A stretch of 41,229 bases of DNA, from contig JAESPQ010000127.1 in assembly GCA_016765535.1 (NCBI GenBank), positions 1 through 41,229 of the forward strand, read 5' to 3'. Below, in pieces: positions 18,219 to 26,630 of this stretch. The translations under genes and the position numbers were made by a program. Numbering within the stretch: position 1 is the stretch's first letter; the number at the start of each line of letters is the position of its first letter. The stretch comes from Alteromonadaceae bacterium (lineage in GTDB: Bacteria; Pseudomonadota; Gammaproteobacteria; Enterobacterales; Alteromonadaceae). The notes below the pieces were generated by a model. That model saw only the letters and a program-made list of their open reading frames with translations. It searched no databases and was not told where the DNA came from.

Positions 18219-18617
18219 ATGAATTTACAATTTAAAATGCATGGTAACTATAAATTTAGCATTGAAGATAATATATTTATTGTTGATATTACAGGGCCTT
18301 GTAATAAAGAATTTTTCGATGGTCTACATCAAGGGATGGTTCAAACCGTAGCACAGTCTCAATTAGTTAACTTTGCTACGCTTGTTATTCTTAGAGGAGA
18401 CGCGGTTATCATTAATGAAATATTTAATTATCATGTGGAATTTTTAAAAAGTGTGGCGGTTGAACTTATTGCGGTAAATTTAAAATATTGTGAAACATCA
18501 GCTTTAACCGAAATCATGTGTTACAAAGCCTATACTAACGCAGGTATTAAACATAAATTTTTTACTGATAATCAAATGGCTAAAAATTGGTTAAATAACG
18601 AATTAAATTCTGTTTGA
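18219..18617 (+). CDS. STAS-like small protein, unknown function
   Basis: This is a 132-residue soluble protein with no signal peptide. It has alternating short strands and helices and an overall pattern (FSIEDNIFIVDITGPCNKEFFDG... FATLVILRGDAVI) reminiscent of SpoIIAA/STAS-like folds found in marine gammaproteobacteria. I cannot name a family with confidence. The ATG has AAGGT upstream at 18205-18209. It lies 67 bp after metH and ends 10 bp before the 3' end of cobA on the other strand. A weak 6-bp hairpin follows the metH stop, so it may be partly cotranscribed with metH. Confidence 0.65.
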   Translation: MNLQFKMHGNYKFSIEDNIFIVDITGPCNKEFFDGLHQGMVQTVAQSQLVNFATLVILRGDAVIINEIFNYHVEFLKSVAVELIAVNLKYCETSALTEIMCYKAYTNAGIKHKFFTDNQMAKNWLNNELNSV

Positions 18618-18627
18618 AACAATGTTT

Positions 18628-19440
18628 TTATTCATTATTAGATAAATAACCAATATTTTTCAAACTACTTTCATCAAATACATTGACCACATCACCTATA
18701 ACAATGAGCGTTGGTGGTTTAATATTATGTTGTTCAACCAAATCATTTAAGTTGGATAACTGCCCTTTATACACTTGTTGCTCTTTTTGTGTGCCTTTAT
18801 AAATTAACGCTGCGGGTGTATTGATATTTCGTCCTGTAGCGACCATTTTAGCGATGATCATTGGGAGATTTTTAACGCCCATATAAAACACTACCGTTTG
18901 TTTTTGATCGGCTAAAATATGCCAAGGTAAATCAGTGTTACTTGCCCCGTCTTTTTGTGATTGCAGATGACCGGTAATGAAAGTGCAGCTTTGTGATACA
19001 TTACGATGTGTTAATGGAATACCCACATAACTAGTACAAGCAGACGCTGCAGTCATGCCAGGAACAATATGACAAGCAACATTATGGCTAAGTAAAAATT
19101 GTGCTTCTTCACCACCACGACCAAAAACAAAGGGATCGCCGCCTTTTAAGCGTAAAACTTTTTTATTTAACTGTGCTTGTTCAACTAATAATTGGTTTAT
19201 ACCGTCTTGTGGTACGCGATGATCAGCTTGTTTTTTGCCCACATACACTTTTTCACAATTTTCTGGTAATAGCGCCATTATTTCATCGCTAACCAGACGA
19301 TCATAAACCACCACATCGGCCTGTTTTATAAAACGAAAAGCTTGTAAGGTTAATAAGTCAGGATCACCAGGGCCAGCGCCAACTAAAGCCACTTCCCCTT
19401 GTTTAAAGGCTTGTTTATGGCTGGGATTAAAGTTAAACAT
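18628..19440 (-). CDS. cobA: Uroporphyrinogen-III C-methyltransferase
   Basis: This SAM-dependent enzyme makes precorrin-2, the branch point to siroheme and cobalamin. The 270-residue single-domain form shows the family signatures VALVGAGPGDPDLLTLQA (near residues 18-35), LRLKGGDPFVFGRGGEE (around 97-113) and VPGMTAASACTSYVGIPLTHR (around 126-146). It lacks the N-terminal siroheme-synthase (CysG) oxidase/chelatase part. AAGAGAAATAA lies before the ATG. It follows pheA on the same strand after a gap holding a family C hairpin. The siroheme made would serve sulfite or nitrite reductase, linking it loosely to the sulfur/methionine genes nearby. Confidence 0.93.
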   Translation of the reverse strand: MFNFNPSHKQAFKQGEVALVGAGPGDPDLLTLQAFRFIKQADVVVYDRLVSDEIMALLPENCEKVYVGKKQADHRVPQDGINQLLVEQAQLNKKVLRLKGGDPFVFGRGGEEAQFLLSHNVACHIVPGMTAASACTSYVGIPLTHRNVSQSCTFITGHLQSQKDGASNTDLPWHILADQKQTVVFYMGVKNLPMIIAKMVATGRNINTPAALIYKGTQKEQQVYKGQLSNLNDLVEQHNIKPPTLIVIGDVVNVFDESSLKNIGYLSNNE

Positions 19441-19485
19441 TTATTTCTCTTATTATCCGAATTCAAGGTTAAATAGTGTAGAAAC

Positions 19486-19513
19486 GTCATTCTGATTTAT
19501 TTCAGGATCTTTT
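19486..19513. repeat. Family C dispersed hairpin repeat
   Basis: GTCATTCTGA-TTTAT-TTCAGGATCTTTT matches the units at 28380-28404 and 28428-28454. The arms CTGA/TCAG with flanking bases form a short stem. It lies in the gap between pheA and cobA. Confidence 0.55.
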
Positions 19514-19552
19514 GTTAAAGATTTATATCCTAAATAAATTTTGGTTAGTTAA

Positions 19553-20734
19553 TTAATTTTCACCATTAAAAGGTACGTTCGTTGGGCTAATATGTTCTAT
19601 TGGGTAACAGCCTAATACCTTAATAAAATTGGTGATCTCGGTTAATTCACTGATCGCACTTTGCAATGCGACTGTTTTTAAATTAGCTTCAACATCTAAA
19701 TAAAACATTTCTTCCCATGGACGACCTTGAATGGGACGAGATTCTAGTTTGCACATGTTAATGCCTTTACTTTTTAAAATAATTAAACAATCAACCAAAG
19801 CACCAGCGGTTTGTCCTGTCGCTAAAATAATGGTGGTTTTAGCGGGTATTTGCTCAGCAACATCAATAGCTTTTCTAGCCACTAAAATAAAGCGACTGTG
19901 ATTTTCATCTTGATTAGCAATCGATTTTTCTAATGCCTGTAATTTATATAAATGCCCACCTTCTTCACTGCCAATTACAGCTACGGTATCGTCTTGTAAT
20001 TCATAAGCTTGTGCCATGGCATCTGCAGTACTATCGCAATATTCAATACGAATATTAGTTTGTTTATCTAAAAAATTACTGCATTGTGCAAACGGTTGAC
20101 CATGAGCATAAATGGTTTTTATTTTGCTTAAAGTAGTATTTACAGCGGTTAATAAGCAATGCTCTATTGGTTGATTTATTTCCCCTACAATCGAGAGATT
20201 AGTGCGTTGTAATAAGTCATAAACGTCGTTAATACTGCCTGAGCTAGTATTTTCAATCGGTAACATGCCGTAATCAACATGACCTGATTCGACTAACTCC
20301 ATTATTTCGTTAAAACTACTGCAACCTGACTCAACTATTTTTTCAGCGCGACGTGAAAAATACCGATGACTTGCTAAATAGCTGTATGATCCTTTATCAC
20401 CTAAAAAGGCGACACTTACCGTTGGCATTTGTAAATTAGGATTGGTTAGGGTTTGTAAATAAGCTTGTTGGTTTAATACAGAGTCTTCAATAATGGTTTG
20501 AAATACGCTGGTAACGTAATGAGCATCTAAGCCAAGTACTTTACCTTGTTTTATTAAGCGAATAAGTAAAGCTTGTTCACGTTGTTGATCGCGCACTGGA
20601 CGAATTTGGTGAGCCTTGCTTTTTGCTACATTGAGTGTGAGCGCGCGACGTTTAGCAAATAATTCAAGTAACTGTTGATCTGTTTGGGTAATTTGTTCAC
20701 GTATTTTATCTAAGTTTAATTCACTATTAACCAT
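19553..20734 (-). CDS. pheA: Bifunctional chorismate mutase / prephenate dehydratase (P-protein)
   Basis: This enzyme converts chorismate to prephenate and then phenylpyruvate in phenylalanine synthesis. The 393 residues contain an AroQ-type chorismate mutase (about 5-90, LDKIREQITQTDQQLLELFAKR), a prephenate dehydratase domain (about 105-285, FLGDKGSYSYLA and PIENTSSGSINDVYDLL) and a C-terminal ACT domain (about 297-385) with the Phe-binding ESRP motif in KLESRPIQGRPWEEMFYLD, so feedback inhibition by phenylalanine is expected. It is preceded by a leader peptide and attenuator at 20797-20926. Confidence 0.97.
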   Translation of the reverse strand: MVNSELNLDKIREQITQTDQQLLELFAKRRALTLNVAKSKAHQIRPVRDQQREQALLIRLIKQGKVLGLDAHYVTSVFQTIIEDSVLNQQAYLQTLTNPNLQMPTVSVAFLGDKGSYSYLASHRYFSRRAEKIVESGCSSFNEIMELVESGHVDYGMLPIENTSSGSINDVYDLLQRTNLSIVGEINQPIEHCLLTAVNTTLSKIKTIYAHGQPFAQCSNFLDKQTNIRIEYCDSTADAMAQAYELQDDTVAVIGSEEGGHLYKLQALEKSIANQDENHSRFILVARKAIDVAEQIPAKTTIILATGQTAGALVDCLIILKSKGINMCKLESRPIQGRPWEEMFYLDVEANLKTVALQSAISELTEITNFIKVLGCYPIEHISPTNVPFNGEN

Positions 20735-20796
20735 TTTTTGCTCACAACTTGTTTGTTTAGTCTTATATCGCTTAATATTTTAGTATTGCGACCCAT

Positions 20797-20822
20797 AAAA
20801 AAACCTCCGTAAGGGAGGTTTT
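20797..20822 (-). terminator. pheA attenuator (leader terminator)
   Basis: On the minus strand AACCTCC (20820-20814), a 5-base loop and GGAGGTT (20808-20802) are followed by a run of T (opposite A at 20797-20803). The 5' arm can instead pair with GAGGTT at 20871-20866 (antiterminator). That GAGGTT can in turn pair with AAACCTC (20906-20900) inside the leader peptide gene. These are the 1:2, 2:3 and 3:4 pairings of a ribosome-controlled amino acid attenuator. It lies between the leader peptide and pheA. Confidence 0.92.
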
Positions 20823-20869
20823 GGTAATCGTTTTGCTTTTATTTAATCACTAACGAACGATCCGCAACC

Positions 20870-20926
20870 TCAAAAAGGCGAGATAAAAAAGAAACGAAAG
20901 AGGTTTAGTGACTTAAAAGTATTCAT
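20870..20926 (-). CDS. pheL: Phenylalanine leader peptide PheL
   Basis: This is an 18-residue reading frame, MNTFKSLNLFRFFFISPF then TGA. Six of the 18 residues are Phe (positions 4, 10, 12, 13, 14, 18), including three in a row. When Phe-tRNA is scarce the ribosome would stall on the FRFFF segment, leaving arm 2 free to pair with arm 3 so the terminator does not form. A purine-rich AGTAGGG stands just before the ATG. The peptide differs from that of E. coli but the logic is the same. A -35-like TTGACG occurs shortly upstream; I cannot place the -10 with confidence. Confidence 0.9.
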   Translation of the reverse strand: MNTFKSLNLFRFFFISPF

Positions 20927-21026
20927 AGCCCTACTTTAGCTGTCTTTACGTCTATTCGTCAATCATTTATTTATGCTATTTATGAAGAAAAAATAACATA
21001 AAGAATAGGATGTTGATTTATTGTTT

Positions 21027-21413
21027 TTAAGGTAAAGATAAAACCATTATTGTTAATGAACAACCTAGTGATACAAACCACACTAAAGAACGAATAGTGC
21101 CAATATTAACAAGATATAAAATATTATAAGCGATACGCGCAACCACATAAGTTATCGCCAATTGCTGAATAATTTCACCCGTATTATTGGTTGCTATTGC
21201 AAGTAAAATAGCGGCAGCAAAAACAATTAAAGATTCAAAAGCATTTTGATGTGCTGCTAAAGCGCGCGCGCCAAAACCATTAAGTTTAGCTTGCTGTGAT
21301 CGCGGGTGATTATTGTCATAACCACCTAATTTATTCATTGCATGAGCAACGGGGCCTTTGGCTAAATAAGGCAGTAGGGCGGCGATTATTAGTGTCCAAA
21401 TTAAAAGTGTCAT
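21027..21413 (-). CDS. MAPEG-family membrane protein
   Basis: This is a 128-residue protein with four predicted membrane helices and the MAPEG pattern: an N-terminal helix, then a polar stretch with NNHPRSQQAKLNGFGARALAAHQN, then FESLIVFAAAILLA and later helices with VARIAYNILYLVNI and TIRSLVWFVSL. Bacterial members resemble microsomal glutathione transferases but most have no known substrate. It lies 42 bp downstream of the acylase gene on the same strand, so the two may be cotranscribed. Confidence 0.85.
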   Translation of the reverse strand: MTLLIWTLIIAALLPYLAKGPVAHAMNKLGGYDNNHPRSQQAKLNGFGARALAAHQNAFESLIVFAAAILLAIATNNTGEIIQQLAITYVVARIAYNILYLVNIGTIRSLVWFVSLGCSLTIMVLSLP

Positions 21414-21455
21414 AGGGTTCTCGTTTTGTTGTTGTTTCGTTTTAGGATTTAGGTG

Positions 21456-23900
21456 CTAATAACTCAGTAATGTTAAGGTGTATTTAGTTTTTCCTGGTAA
21501 AAATGGGGATGGTTTTCCTTGCTCCCAATCACTATGTCCCATGCGGTAATAAGGGCTCCACGGATGTCCTGATTGCGATGTAGGCATATTAAATATACCG
21601 TCTTCTTCATGTCCTGGTGAAACTACCATTCGCTCAGAAGCACCAAAAGATTTACCTTGTACTCGCGGCATATAGCTGTCACCCGGTAATTGATTCGCGG
21701 GCATATTTAACCATTTACCAATAAAAGGCACCGCTTTACTTAATGGGTGAACAATTGTAGTCGTATTTGCTTGCCCCCAAGTGGCTTGTACTAATGGTTG
21801 CTTTCTAGTCATATCATTAATGGTTTTATTTAACGCTTTGTTAAACAGATTTTGCCAGTTGTTAGTGTTTATTTTCGTATCTAATACTTTATTTTCAGTT
21901 AAAAAATGATCAGGTTGTTGATTAATTAGTTGCCATAGTGGTGTTTCAATTTGATGGATAATACTATGAAAATTATAGTTACTATCGGTTTGGGATAATG
22001 AATTATTAAGTTTATGAAAAACATTGTTGCGCACGTTAATTCTAAAATTGCGTACTAAACGATAAACTACAGAATCAATGCTGGCACTAAATGTTCGTTG
22101 CTTTTCAGTGTTTTTTTGTTTCTCTTGATCCATAATCTGCTGAACTTGAATGAAGTTTGGATGTTGAGCTATGTTTGCTAAGGTTAATACTTGCTCACTT
22201 AAAAAAGTTTTCCAGCGGGCTAAAAATAATGCACGATCATCTAAAGCAATGTTAAGTAAATCTTGTTCGTTAAAGTTTTGTTTTGCTAATAAATTATCGC
22301 GAATTTGACTGGCGCGGGCACCAAGTGCATAACCACCATTACCCAATTTTTTAAGCATATTACCCCCAACAACGCGTGTGTTTGCTGTCCATAAACGATT
22401 GTTTTGCGGATTTTTCACTTGTGGATATTCTGCTGCGGTTAAATAGCCTTGCCAGCCATTTTTGCCATTCGCCCAACTGGTTGGTAGCACGCCTACGTTG
22501 CCTTTTTTGCGTGGTATAGGGCCCATAATTGTCCAACCAATGTTACCTTGGCTATCGGCAACCATCATATTTTGTGCTGGAATGCCAGAAATCGCCGCAA
22601 TAGCAAAGGCTTCATCAATTGTTTTTGCTTGTTCTAACTTCGTATGAGCTAAATTAACGGCTTGTAAATCATGAGCAACCCAACGATAAGCGAGTAATTG
22701 ATCTTGTTGGTTTTTACCGATCACAGGTCCCCAAATGGTTTCCTTTACTTCTATTTCGACCGAAGGCTCTCCTTTTACGGCGATAATTTGCCTTGAATAA
22801 GTGAAATTTTTATAGCCTATCGGCGTTAAATATTGTTCTTTGTTATTGCTTAAGTCTAAAGTGATTATATCGCTCCAATCACCATAACTATTGGTAAATC
22901 CCCAAGCAATATGACCATTACTACCCACGACAATATTAGGAGTGCCGGGCAAGGTTGCTCCCGTTACTTTTATTTTGTTTCCTAAACTATCAGGGTATTC
23001 AAATGATGCTCTAAACCAAGTGTTAGGCACACGAAGACCTAAGTGCATGTCGTTAGCAACTATTGCGCTACCTGTTGCGGTTAATTTACCTGATACTGCC
23101 CAGTTATTTGAACCTGGCATGTAATCGCCTTGATAACTGTTTTTGGTAGTCAAATTGGTTTGTTGTTTTTTAGCTTCTTTTATTGAATGCTTTAACCAAG
23201 TGTTTGTAGGCATAGCAGAAGGTAAATAATGACTACCGTCAATAGCAGCATCCCAAATACTGCCTTTAGGATCTAAAAAAGCAAAGGCTTTGCTGCTTAA
23301 AGCTTGATTAAGGATCGCTAAAGTACGTTCGCGCTTGCCATCGTGAGATTGCAGGTCAATATACATACTAAATACCGTTAAAATAGTATCTTCTTCTTGC
23401 CACTCAACAGGATCTTGACGTAATAATAAATATTCAAAAGGAACGGCTTTAAGCGCTTTTAAACCTTGGTTAACCCCTTGTGTATAAGCTTTTAATAAAG
23501 CTTTTTGCGCCTTAGATAATTGTTTAACAATGGCTCTAGCACGGTCACGAAAACGGTGGCGACGAATGCTTTTATCATAATTTAATGCTAATTTACCAAA
23601 TAAACTTGATAGTTCGCCTGCTGAGTTACGGCGTAATAAATCCATTTGAAAAAATCGTTCTTGGGCGTGTACAAAGCCAGTGGCTAAGGCGATATCGGTT
23701 CGCGTTTTACCTTTAATCGTGACAATACCTTGTTTATCGCGTTCAACAATAGTGGTGTTAGTAAGACCCCATAAAGTTTCTTTACCATTGAGTTCGGGTA
23801 ACGAACTGTCTATTTGACTATAAATCCAAGTGGCAGCAGTAGCCGCAATCAAAATAGAAATAAAAAACAGGCTAATTAATATTGTGCGAATTTTTTTCAT
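21456..23900 (-). CDS. Penicillin acylase family Ntn-hydrolase
   Basis: This is an 814-residue exported amidase of the penicillin/cephalosporin/N-acyl-homoserine-lactone acylase family. An N-terminal membrane or signal segment (about 7-27) precedes an alpha-chain region. The predicted autocatalytic cleavage site is Gly263-Ser264 in PGSNNWAVSG; Ser264 would become the N-terminal nucleophile of the beta chain. Further family motifs are NDMHLGLRVPNTWF, SNGHIAWGFTNSYGDWSD and, late in the protein, QSGHPWSPYYRMGHSDW. The natural substrate is not predictable; N-acyl-homoserine lactones or other amides are possible. A periplasmic location is expected. Confidence 0.92.
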   Translation of the reverse strand: MKKIRTILISLFFISILIAATAATWIYSQIDSSLPELNGKETLWGLTNTTIVERDKQGIVTIKGKTRTDIALATGFVHAQERFFQMDLLRRNSAGELSSLFGKLALNYDKSIRRHRFRDRARAIVKQLSKAQKALLKAYTQGVNQGLKALKAVPFEYLLLRQDPVEWQEEDTILTVFSMYIDLQSHDGKRERTLAILNQALSSKAFAFLDPKGSIWDAAIDGSHYLPSAMPTNTWLKHSIKEAKKQQTNLTTKNSYQGDYMPGSNNWAVSGKLTATGSAIVANDMHLGLRVPNTWFRASFEYPDSLGNKIKVTGATLPGTPNIVVGSNGHIAWGFTNSYGDWSDIITLDLSNNKEQYLTPIGYKNFTYSRQIIAVKGEPSVEIEVKETIWGPVIGKNQQDQLLAYRWVAHDLQAVNLAHTKLEQAKTIDEAFAIAAISGIPAQNMMVADSQGNIGWTIMGPIPRKKGNVGVLPTSWANGKNGWQGYLTAAEYPQVKNPQNNRLWTANTRVVGGNMLKKLGNGGYALGARASQIRDNLLAKQNFNEQDLLNIALDDRALFLARWKTFLSEQVLTLANIAQHPNFIQVQQIMDQEKQKNTEKQRTFSASIDSVVYRLVRNFRINVRNNVFHKLNNSLSQTDSNYNFHSIIHQIETPLWQLINQQPDHFLTENKVLDTKINTNNWQNLFNKALNKTINDMTRKQPLVQATWGQANTTTIVHPLSKAVPFIGKWLNMPANQLPGDSYMPRVQGKSFGASERMVVSPGHEEDGIFNMPTSQSGHPWSPYYRMGHSDWEQGKPSPFLPGKTKYTLTLLSY

Positions 23901-24082
23901 AAACTTTTCTTTTTGTTAGTATCAATAATACTGTACCTGAAAAAACTATTATTAGGGAGGTATTAGGAAAATGTTCGTTAAAATAACTTTTATTAAATAA
24001 ATGCTGTTTATTTCAATAAGCACTGTTTTTTTTATGAGGAGTAGATAAAATGCCATTATATTTTTTTAAGAGACTATGAATA

Positions 24083-24634
24083 ATGGCGTCACTTCAAGAG
24101 CAATTATTAAAAGCAGGTTTAACCACTAAACAAAAAACGCGTCAAGCCAATGCCGATAAACGTAAAAAAAACAAACAGAAACGCAGCGGTGTGCAACACG
24201 AAGCTACTTTGCAAGAACAAGTTAAACAAGACCTAGCGAAGAAAAAAACGGAAAAAGCAGCGAAAGATACCGCACTTAATGCTGAGAAAAAACAGCAATT
24301 AGTCGCTAAAGAGCAGCATTTACGTATTAAACAAATTTTAGAACATCACCAATTAAGCAATGTTAATGGTGAAAGTGAGTATAACTATACTTTTGCGGCT
24401 AAAATTAAAAAACTATGTGTTGATGCTATTACCCATAAAGCACTCGTTAATGGTCGTTTAGCGTTATGCGGCTGGGATGAACTTACTTATATTGTTACTG
24501 CTGAAACCGCAGCAAAACTAGCGGAGCTTGATGCTAGCGTAATTTTAGTGCAAAACAACAAAGTAGCAAGTGAGCAATTAGATGAAGATGATCCTTATGC
24601 CGATTATCAAATTCCTGACGATTTGATGTGGTAA
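24083..24634 (+). CDS. yaiL: DUF2058 (YaiL-like) protein
   Basis: This is a 183-residue cytoplasmic protein. The N-terminus SLQEQLLKAGLTTKQKTRQANADKRKK is the DUF2058 signature, followed by a long Lys/Gln-rich coiled region (about 20-90) and a compact C-terminal domain (about 95-165). E. coli YaiL is described as a nucleoprotein/polynucleotide-associated protein of unknown role. The tail is acidic (DEDDPYADYQIPDDLMW). ATG at 24083 has AAGAG upstream; the ATG at 24076 is in another frame. It is divergent from the acylase gene. Confidence 0.88.
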   Translation: MASLQEQLLKAGLTTKQKTRQANADKRKKNKQKRSGVQHEATLQEQVKQDLAKKKTEKAAKDTALNAEKKQQLVAKEQHLRIKQILEHHQLSNVNGESEYNYTFAAKIKKLCVDAITHKALVNGRLALCGWDELTYIVTAETAAKLAELDASVILVQNNKVASEQLDEDDPYADYQIPDDLMW

Positions 24635-24669
24635 TTTATTTTTTATGATTAAGGCTGTTTCTAATAAGT

Positions 24670-24708
24670 AAAAACGCAAAAAATTTAACTTTGTTCTGCG
24701 TTTTTGTT
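24670..24708. terminator. Possible bidirectional terminator between yaiL and the DUF2986 gene
   Basis: AAAAACGCA pairs with TGCGTTTTT around an 18-base AT-rich loop, with T/A runs on both sides. It overlaps the last codons of the minus-strand small gene and lies about 40 bp after the yaiL stop. The long loop makes this only moderately convincing. Confidence 0.45.
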
Positions 24709-24843
24709 TTCGCTGCTTTTCTCTGCTAATAGTTCGCGTTCAGCCTTTGAAATATATTTAGGCTTGTTACTTTTCTGTAATTTTGCATTAGCTTTTTTAG
24801 CTTTTTTCTTGAGTGTTTCATTTATTTTCTTTTTACGATTCAT
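24685..24843 (-). CDS. Small DUF2986-type protein
   Basis: This is a 52-residue, very basic reading frame starting MNRKKKINETLKKKAKKANA, then SNKPKYISKAERELLAE and ending NAEQS. The pattern (Lys-rich helix, SNKPKYISKAER core) matches my memory of the DUF2986 small proteins of Shewanella, Vibrio and Alteromonas. The function is unknown; the charge suggests nucleic acid or ribosome contact, which is inference. It is convergent with yaiL. The start ATG (24843) has a weak AAGAT upstream. It was recovered by reading the minus strand of a gap that would otherwise look empty. Confidence 0.8.
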   Translation of the reverse strand: MNRKKKINETLKKKAKKANAKLQKSNKPKYISKAERELLAEKSSENKNAEQS

Positions 24844-24953
24844 CGTGATCTTATTGATAGTGAATTTACTTGTTTATAATATCATTTTTTTGAACGTTTT
24901 TATGCCATCATAGGTCTTATAATGGCATTTTCATAAAAAAAAGAGGGCAGTAT

Positions 24954-26561
24954 ATGCCGATTATGTTACGTAATTTGTCTGCAAATCAGTGGTTTATTGC
25001 TTTAAGTGTATTAAGTTTATTAACAACCTTGATGTTAAGTTTTTTTTGGCCTGATGCGCTATTTTTACTGGTTTTTCTTTTACCTATGATCGCTTTAGGC
25101 TATCACGATATGCATTATAGCGATCATACGCTATTAAGACTTTATCCTGTCGTAGGGCACTTTCGTTATATTTTTGAATCCATACGTCCTGAAATACAGC
25201 AATATTTTGTTGAATCAAACATTAATGGTCGCCCGATAAATCGAGAGTTTAGAGATTTAGTGTATCAACGCGCTAAAGGGGTACGTGATACGCGTCCATT
25301 TGGTACTCAGTTTGATGTTTATCGCAATGGTTATGAATGGGTTAATCATTCATTAGCTCCAAAAGCAGTTATAGAGCATGATCCACGTATTAAATTTGGC
25401 GGTAAAGATTGCTTAAAACCTTATTTGGCATCACCCTTAAATATTTCGGCGATGAGCTACGGTGCGCTAAGTAAAAATGCTATTTTAGCGTTAAATAAAG
25501 GCGCTAAAATAGGCAGCTTTGCACACAATACTGGCGAAGGCGGTTTGAGTCCATACCATTTAGAGCATGGTGGCGATTTAATTTGGCAAATTGGTACAGG
25601 GTATTTTGGTTGTCGTGATAGTGAGGGGAATTTCGATAGTACTTTATTTGTACAGGGCGCAAAAAACAATCAAGTAAAGATGATCGAAATAAAATTATCA
25701 CAAGGCGCAAAGCCCGGCCATGGTGGTATTTTACCCGCGATAAAATTAACGCAAGAAATTGCCGATATTCGCCACGTGCCTATGGGCAAAGATGTTATTT
25801 CTCCTGCTGCACATAATGCGTTTTCTACACCTATTGGTTTACTTGAATTTGTTAAACAATTACGTGAACTGTCAGGCGGTAAACCGGTTGGTTTTAAATT
25901 ATGTATAGGTCGCAAAGAAGAGTTTTTAGCCATTTGTAAAGCGATGGTTAGTTCTAAAATAACACCAGATTTTATTACTATTGATGGTGGTGAGGGCGGT
26001 ACCGGTGCAGCACCTATTGAATTAACTAATTCAGTTGGTACACCATTACGAGATGGTTTGGTCTTTGTAAATAATGCGCTTATTGGTTGTGGTTTACGTA
26101 GTGAAATTAAGTTAATTGCCTCGGGAAAAACGTTTTCGGCTTTTCATATTTTTAGGCTAATGGCATTAGGTGCCGATACCGTTAATGCCGCACGTGCGAT
26201 GATGCTCGCGTTAGGTTGTATTCAGTCAAGGCATTGTAATACGGATGAATGCCCGACAGGTATTGCCACACAAGATGCGCGCCGTTATAACGCACTTGAT
26301 GTCGATAAAAAAGGGCAACGAGTATATCGCTTTCATCAAGCGATGATTGAAAATTTAATGGAGTTTTTAGCGGCGGCAGGCTTGCAGCATTTAAATCAAA
26401 TAGAGCCTCACCATATGAATCAACGTACTCATAATAGTGAAATACATCATTTTGGTGAGTTGTATGAGTCTTTGACTGAAAATTGTTTATTAGACGATAA
26501 AACCATTCCAGAAAATTGGCGGTCTAATTGGCAACTCGCTAATGAAAAAAACTGGGACTAG
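24954..26561 (+). CDS. FMN-binding glutamate-synthase-family protein
   Basis: This is a 535-residue protein with two N-terminal membrane helices (about 12-50) followed by a glutamate synthase central/FMN domain. Conserved blocks are NISAMSYGALSKNAILALNKGA, NTGEGGLSPYH, GQGAKPGHGG-like QGAKPGHGGILP, FITIDGGEGGTGAAP and ALGADTVNAARAMMLALGC. The cysteine cluster C-x5-C-x4-C (CIQSRHCNTDECPTG) is the 3Fe-4S ligand set of glutamate synthase. There is no glutaminase domain, so it is an archaeal-type or stand-alone homologue whose reaction is uncertain. GAGGG stands upstream of the ATG. It is followed by a glutaredoxin gene with its own promoter-like region. Confidence 0.9.
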   Translation: MPIMLRNLSANQWFIALSVLSLLTTLMLSFFWPDALFLLVFLLPMIALGYHDMHYSDHTLLRLYPVVGHFRYIFESIRPEIQQYFVESNINGRPINREFRDLVYQRAKGVRDTRPFGTQFDVYRNGYEWVNHSLAPKAVIEHDPRIKFGGKDCLKPYLASPLNISAMSYGALSKNAILALNKGAKIGSFAHNTGEGGLSPYHLEHGGDLIWQIGTGYFGCRDSEGNFDSTLFVQGAKNNQVKMIEIKLSQGAKPGHGGILPAIKLTQEIADIRHVPMGKDVISPAAHNAFSTPIGLLEFVKQLRELSGGKPVGFKLCIGRKEEFLAICKAMVSSKITPDFITIDGGEGGTGAAPIELTNSVGTPLRDGLVFVNNALIGCGLRSEIKLIASGKTFSAFHIFRLMALGADTVNAARAMMLALGCIQSRHCNTDECPTGIATQDARRYNALDVDKKGQRVYRFHQAMIENLMEFLAAAGLQHLNQIEPHHMNQRTHNSEIHHFGELYESLTENCLLDDKTIPENWRSNWQLANEKNWD

Positions 26562-26575
26562 TTAATCTATTTTAA

Positions 26576-26603
26576 TTGATACGGCTAAAGCTAGATTTAT
26601 GTT
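26576..26603 (+). promoter_or_regulatory. Possible promoter of the glutaredoxin gene
   Basis: -35 TTGATA (26576-26581), a 16-bp spacer and -10 TATGTT (26598-26603). The -10 match is only moderate. A TAAAAT at 26604-26609 is an alternative. Confidence 0.35.
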
Positions 26604-26630
26604 AAAATACGTTTTTTAAATTTGTAGTAA

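Noticed and set aside
18176-18235. 19-codon frame MRKHKEHFNLQGMINEFTI upstream of and overlapping the STAS-like gene
   Set aside because: It could be a translated upstream frame, but there is no amino acid bias, no hairpin logic and no conservation that I can check.
21456-23900. Annotation of the acylase as a beta-lactam resistance or penicillin-processing enzyme
   Set aside because: Family membership does not fix the substrate; most environmental members act on other amides.
24704-24913. 69-residue hydrophobic plus-strand frame after yaiL
   Set aside because: It is the shadow of the Lys-rich DUF2986-type gene on the minus strand: AAA/AAG codons read in reverse give Phe/Leu-rich protein.
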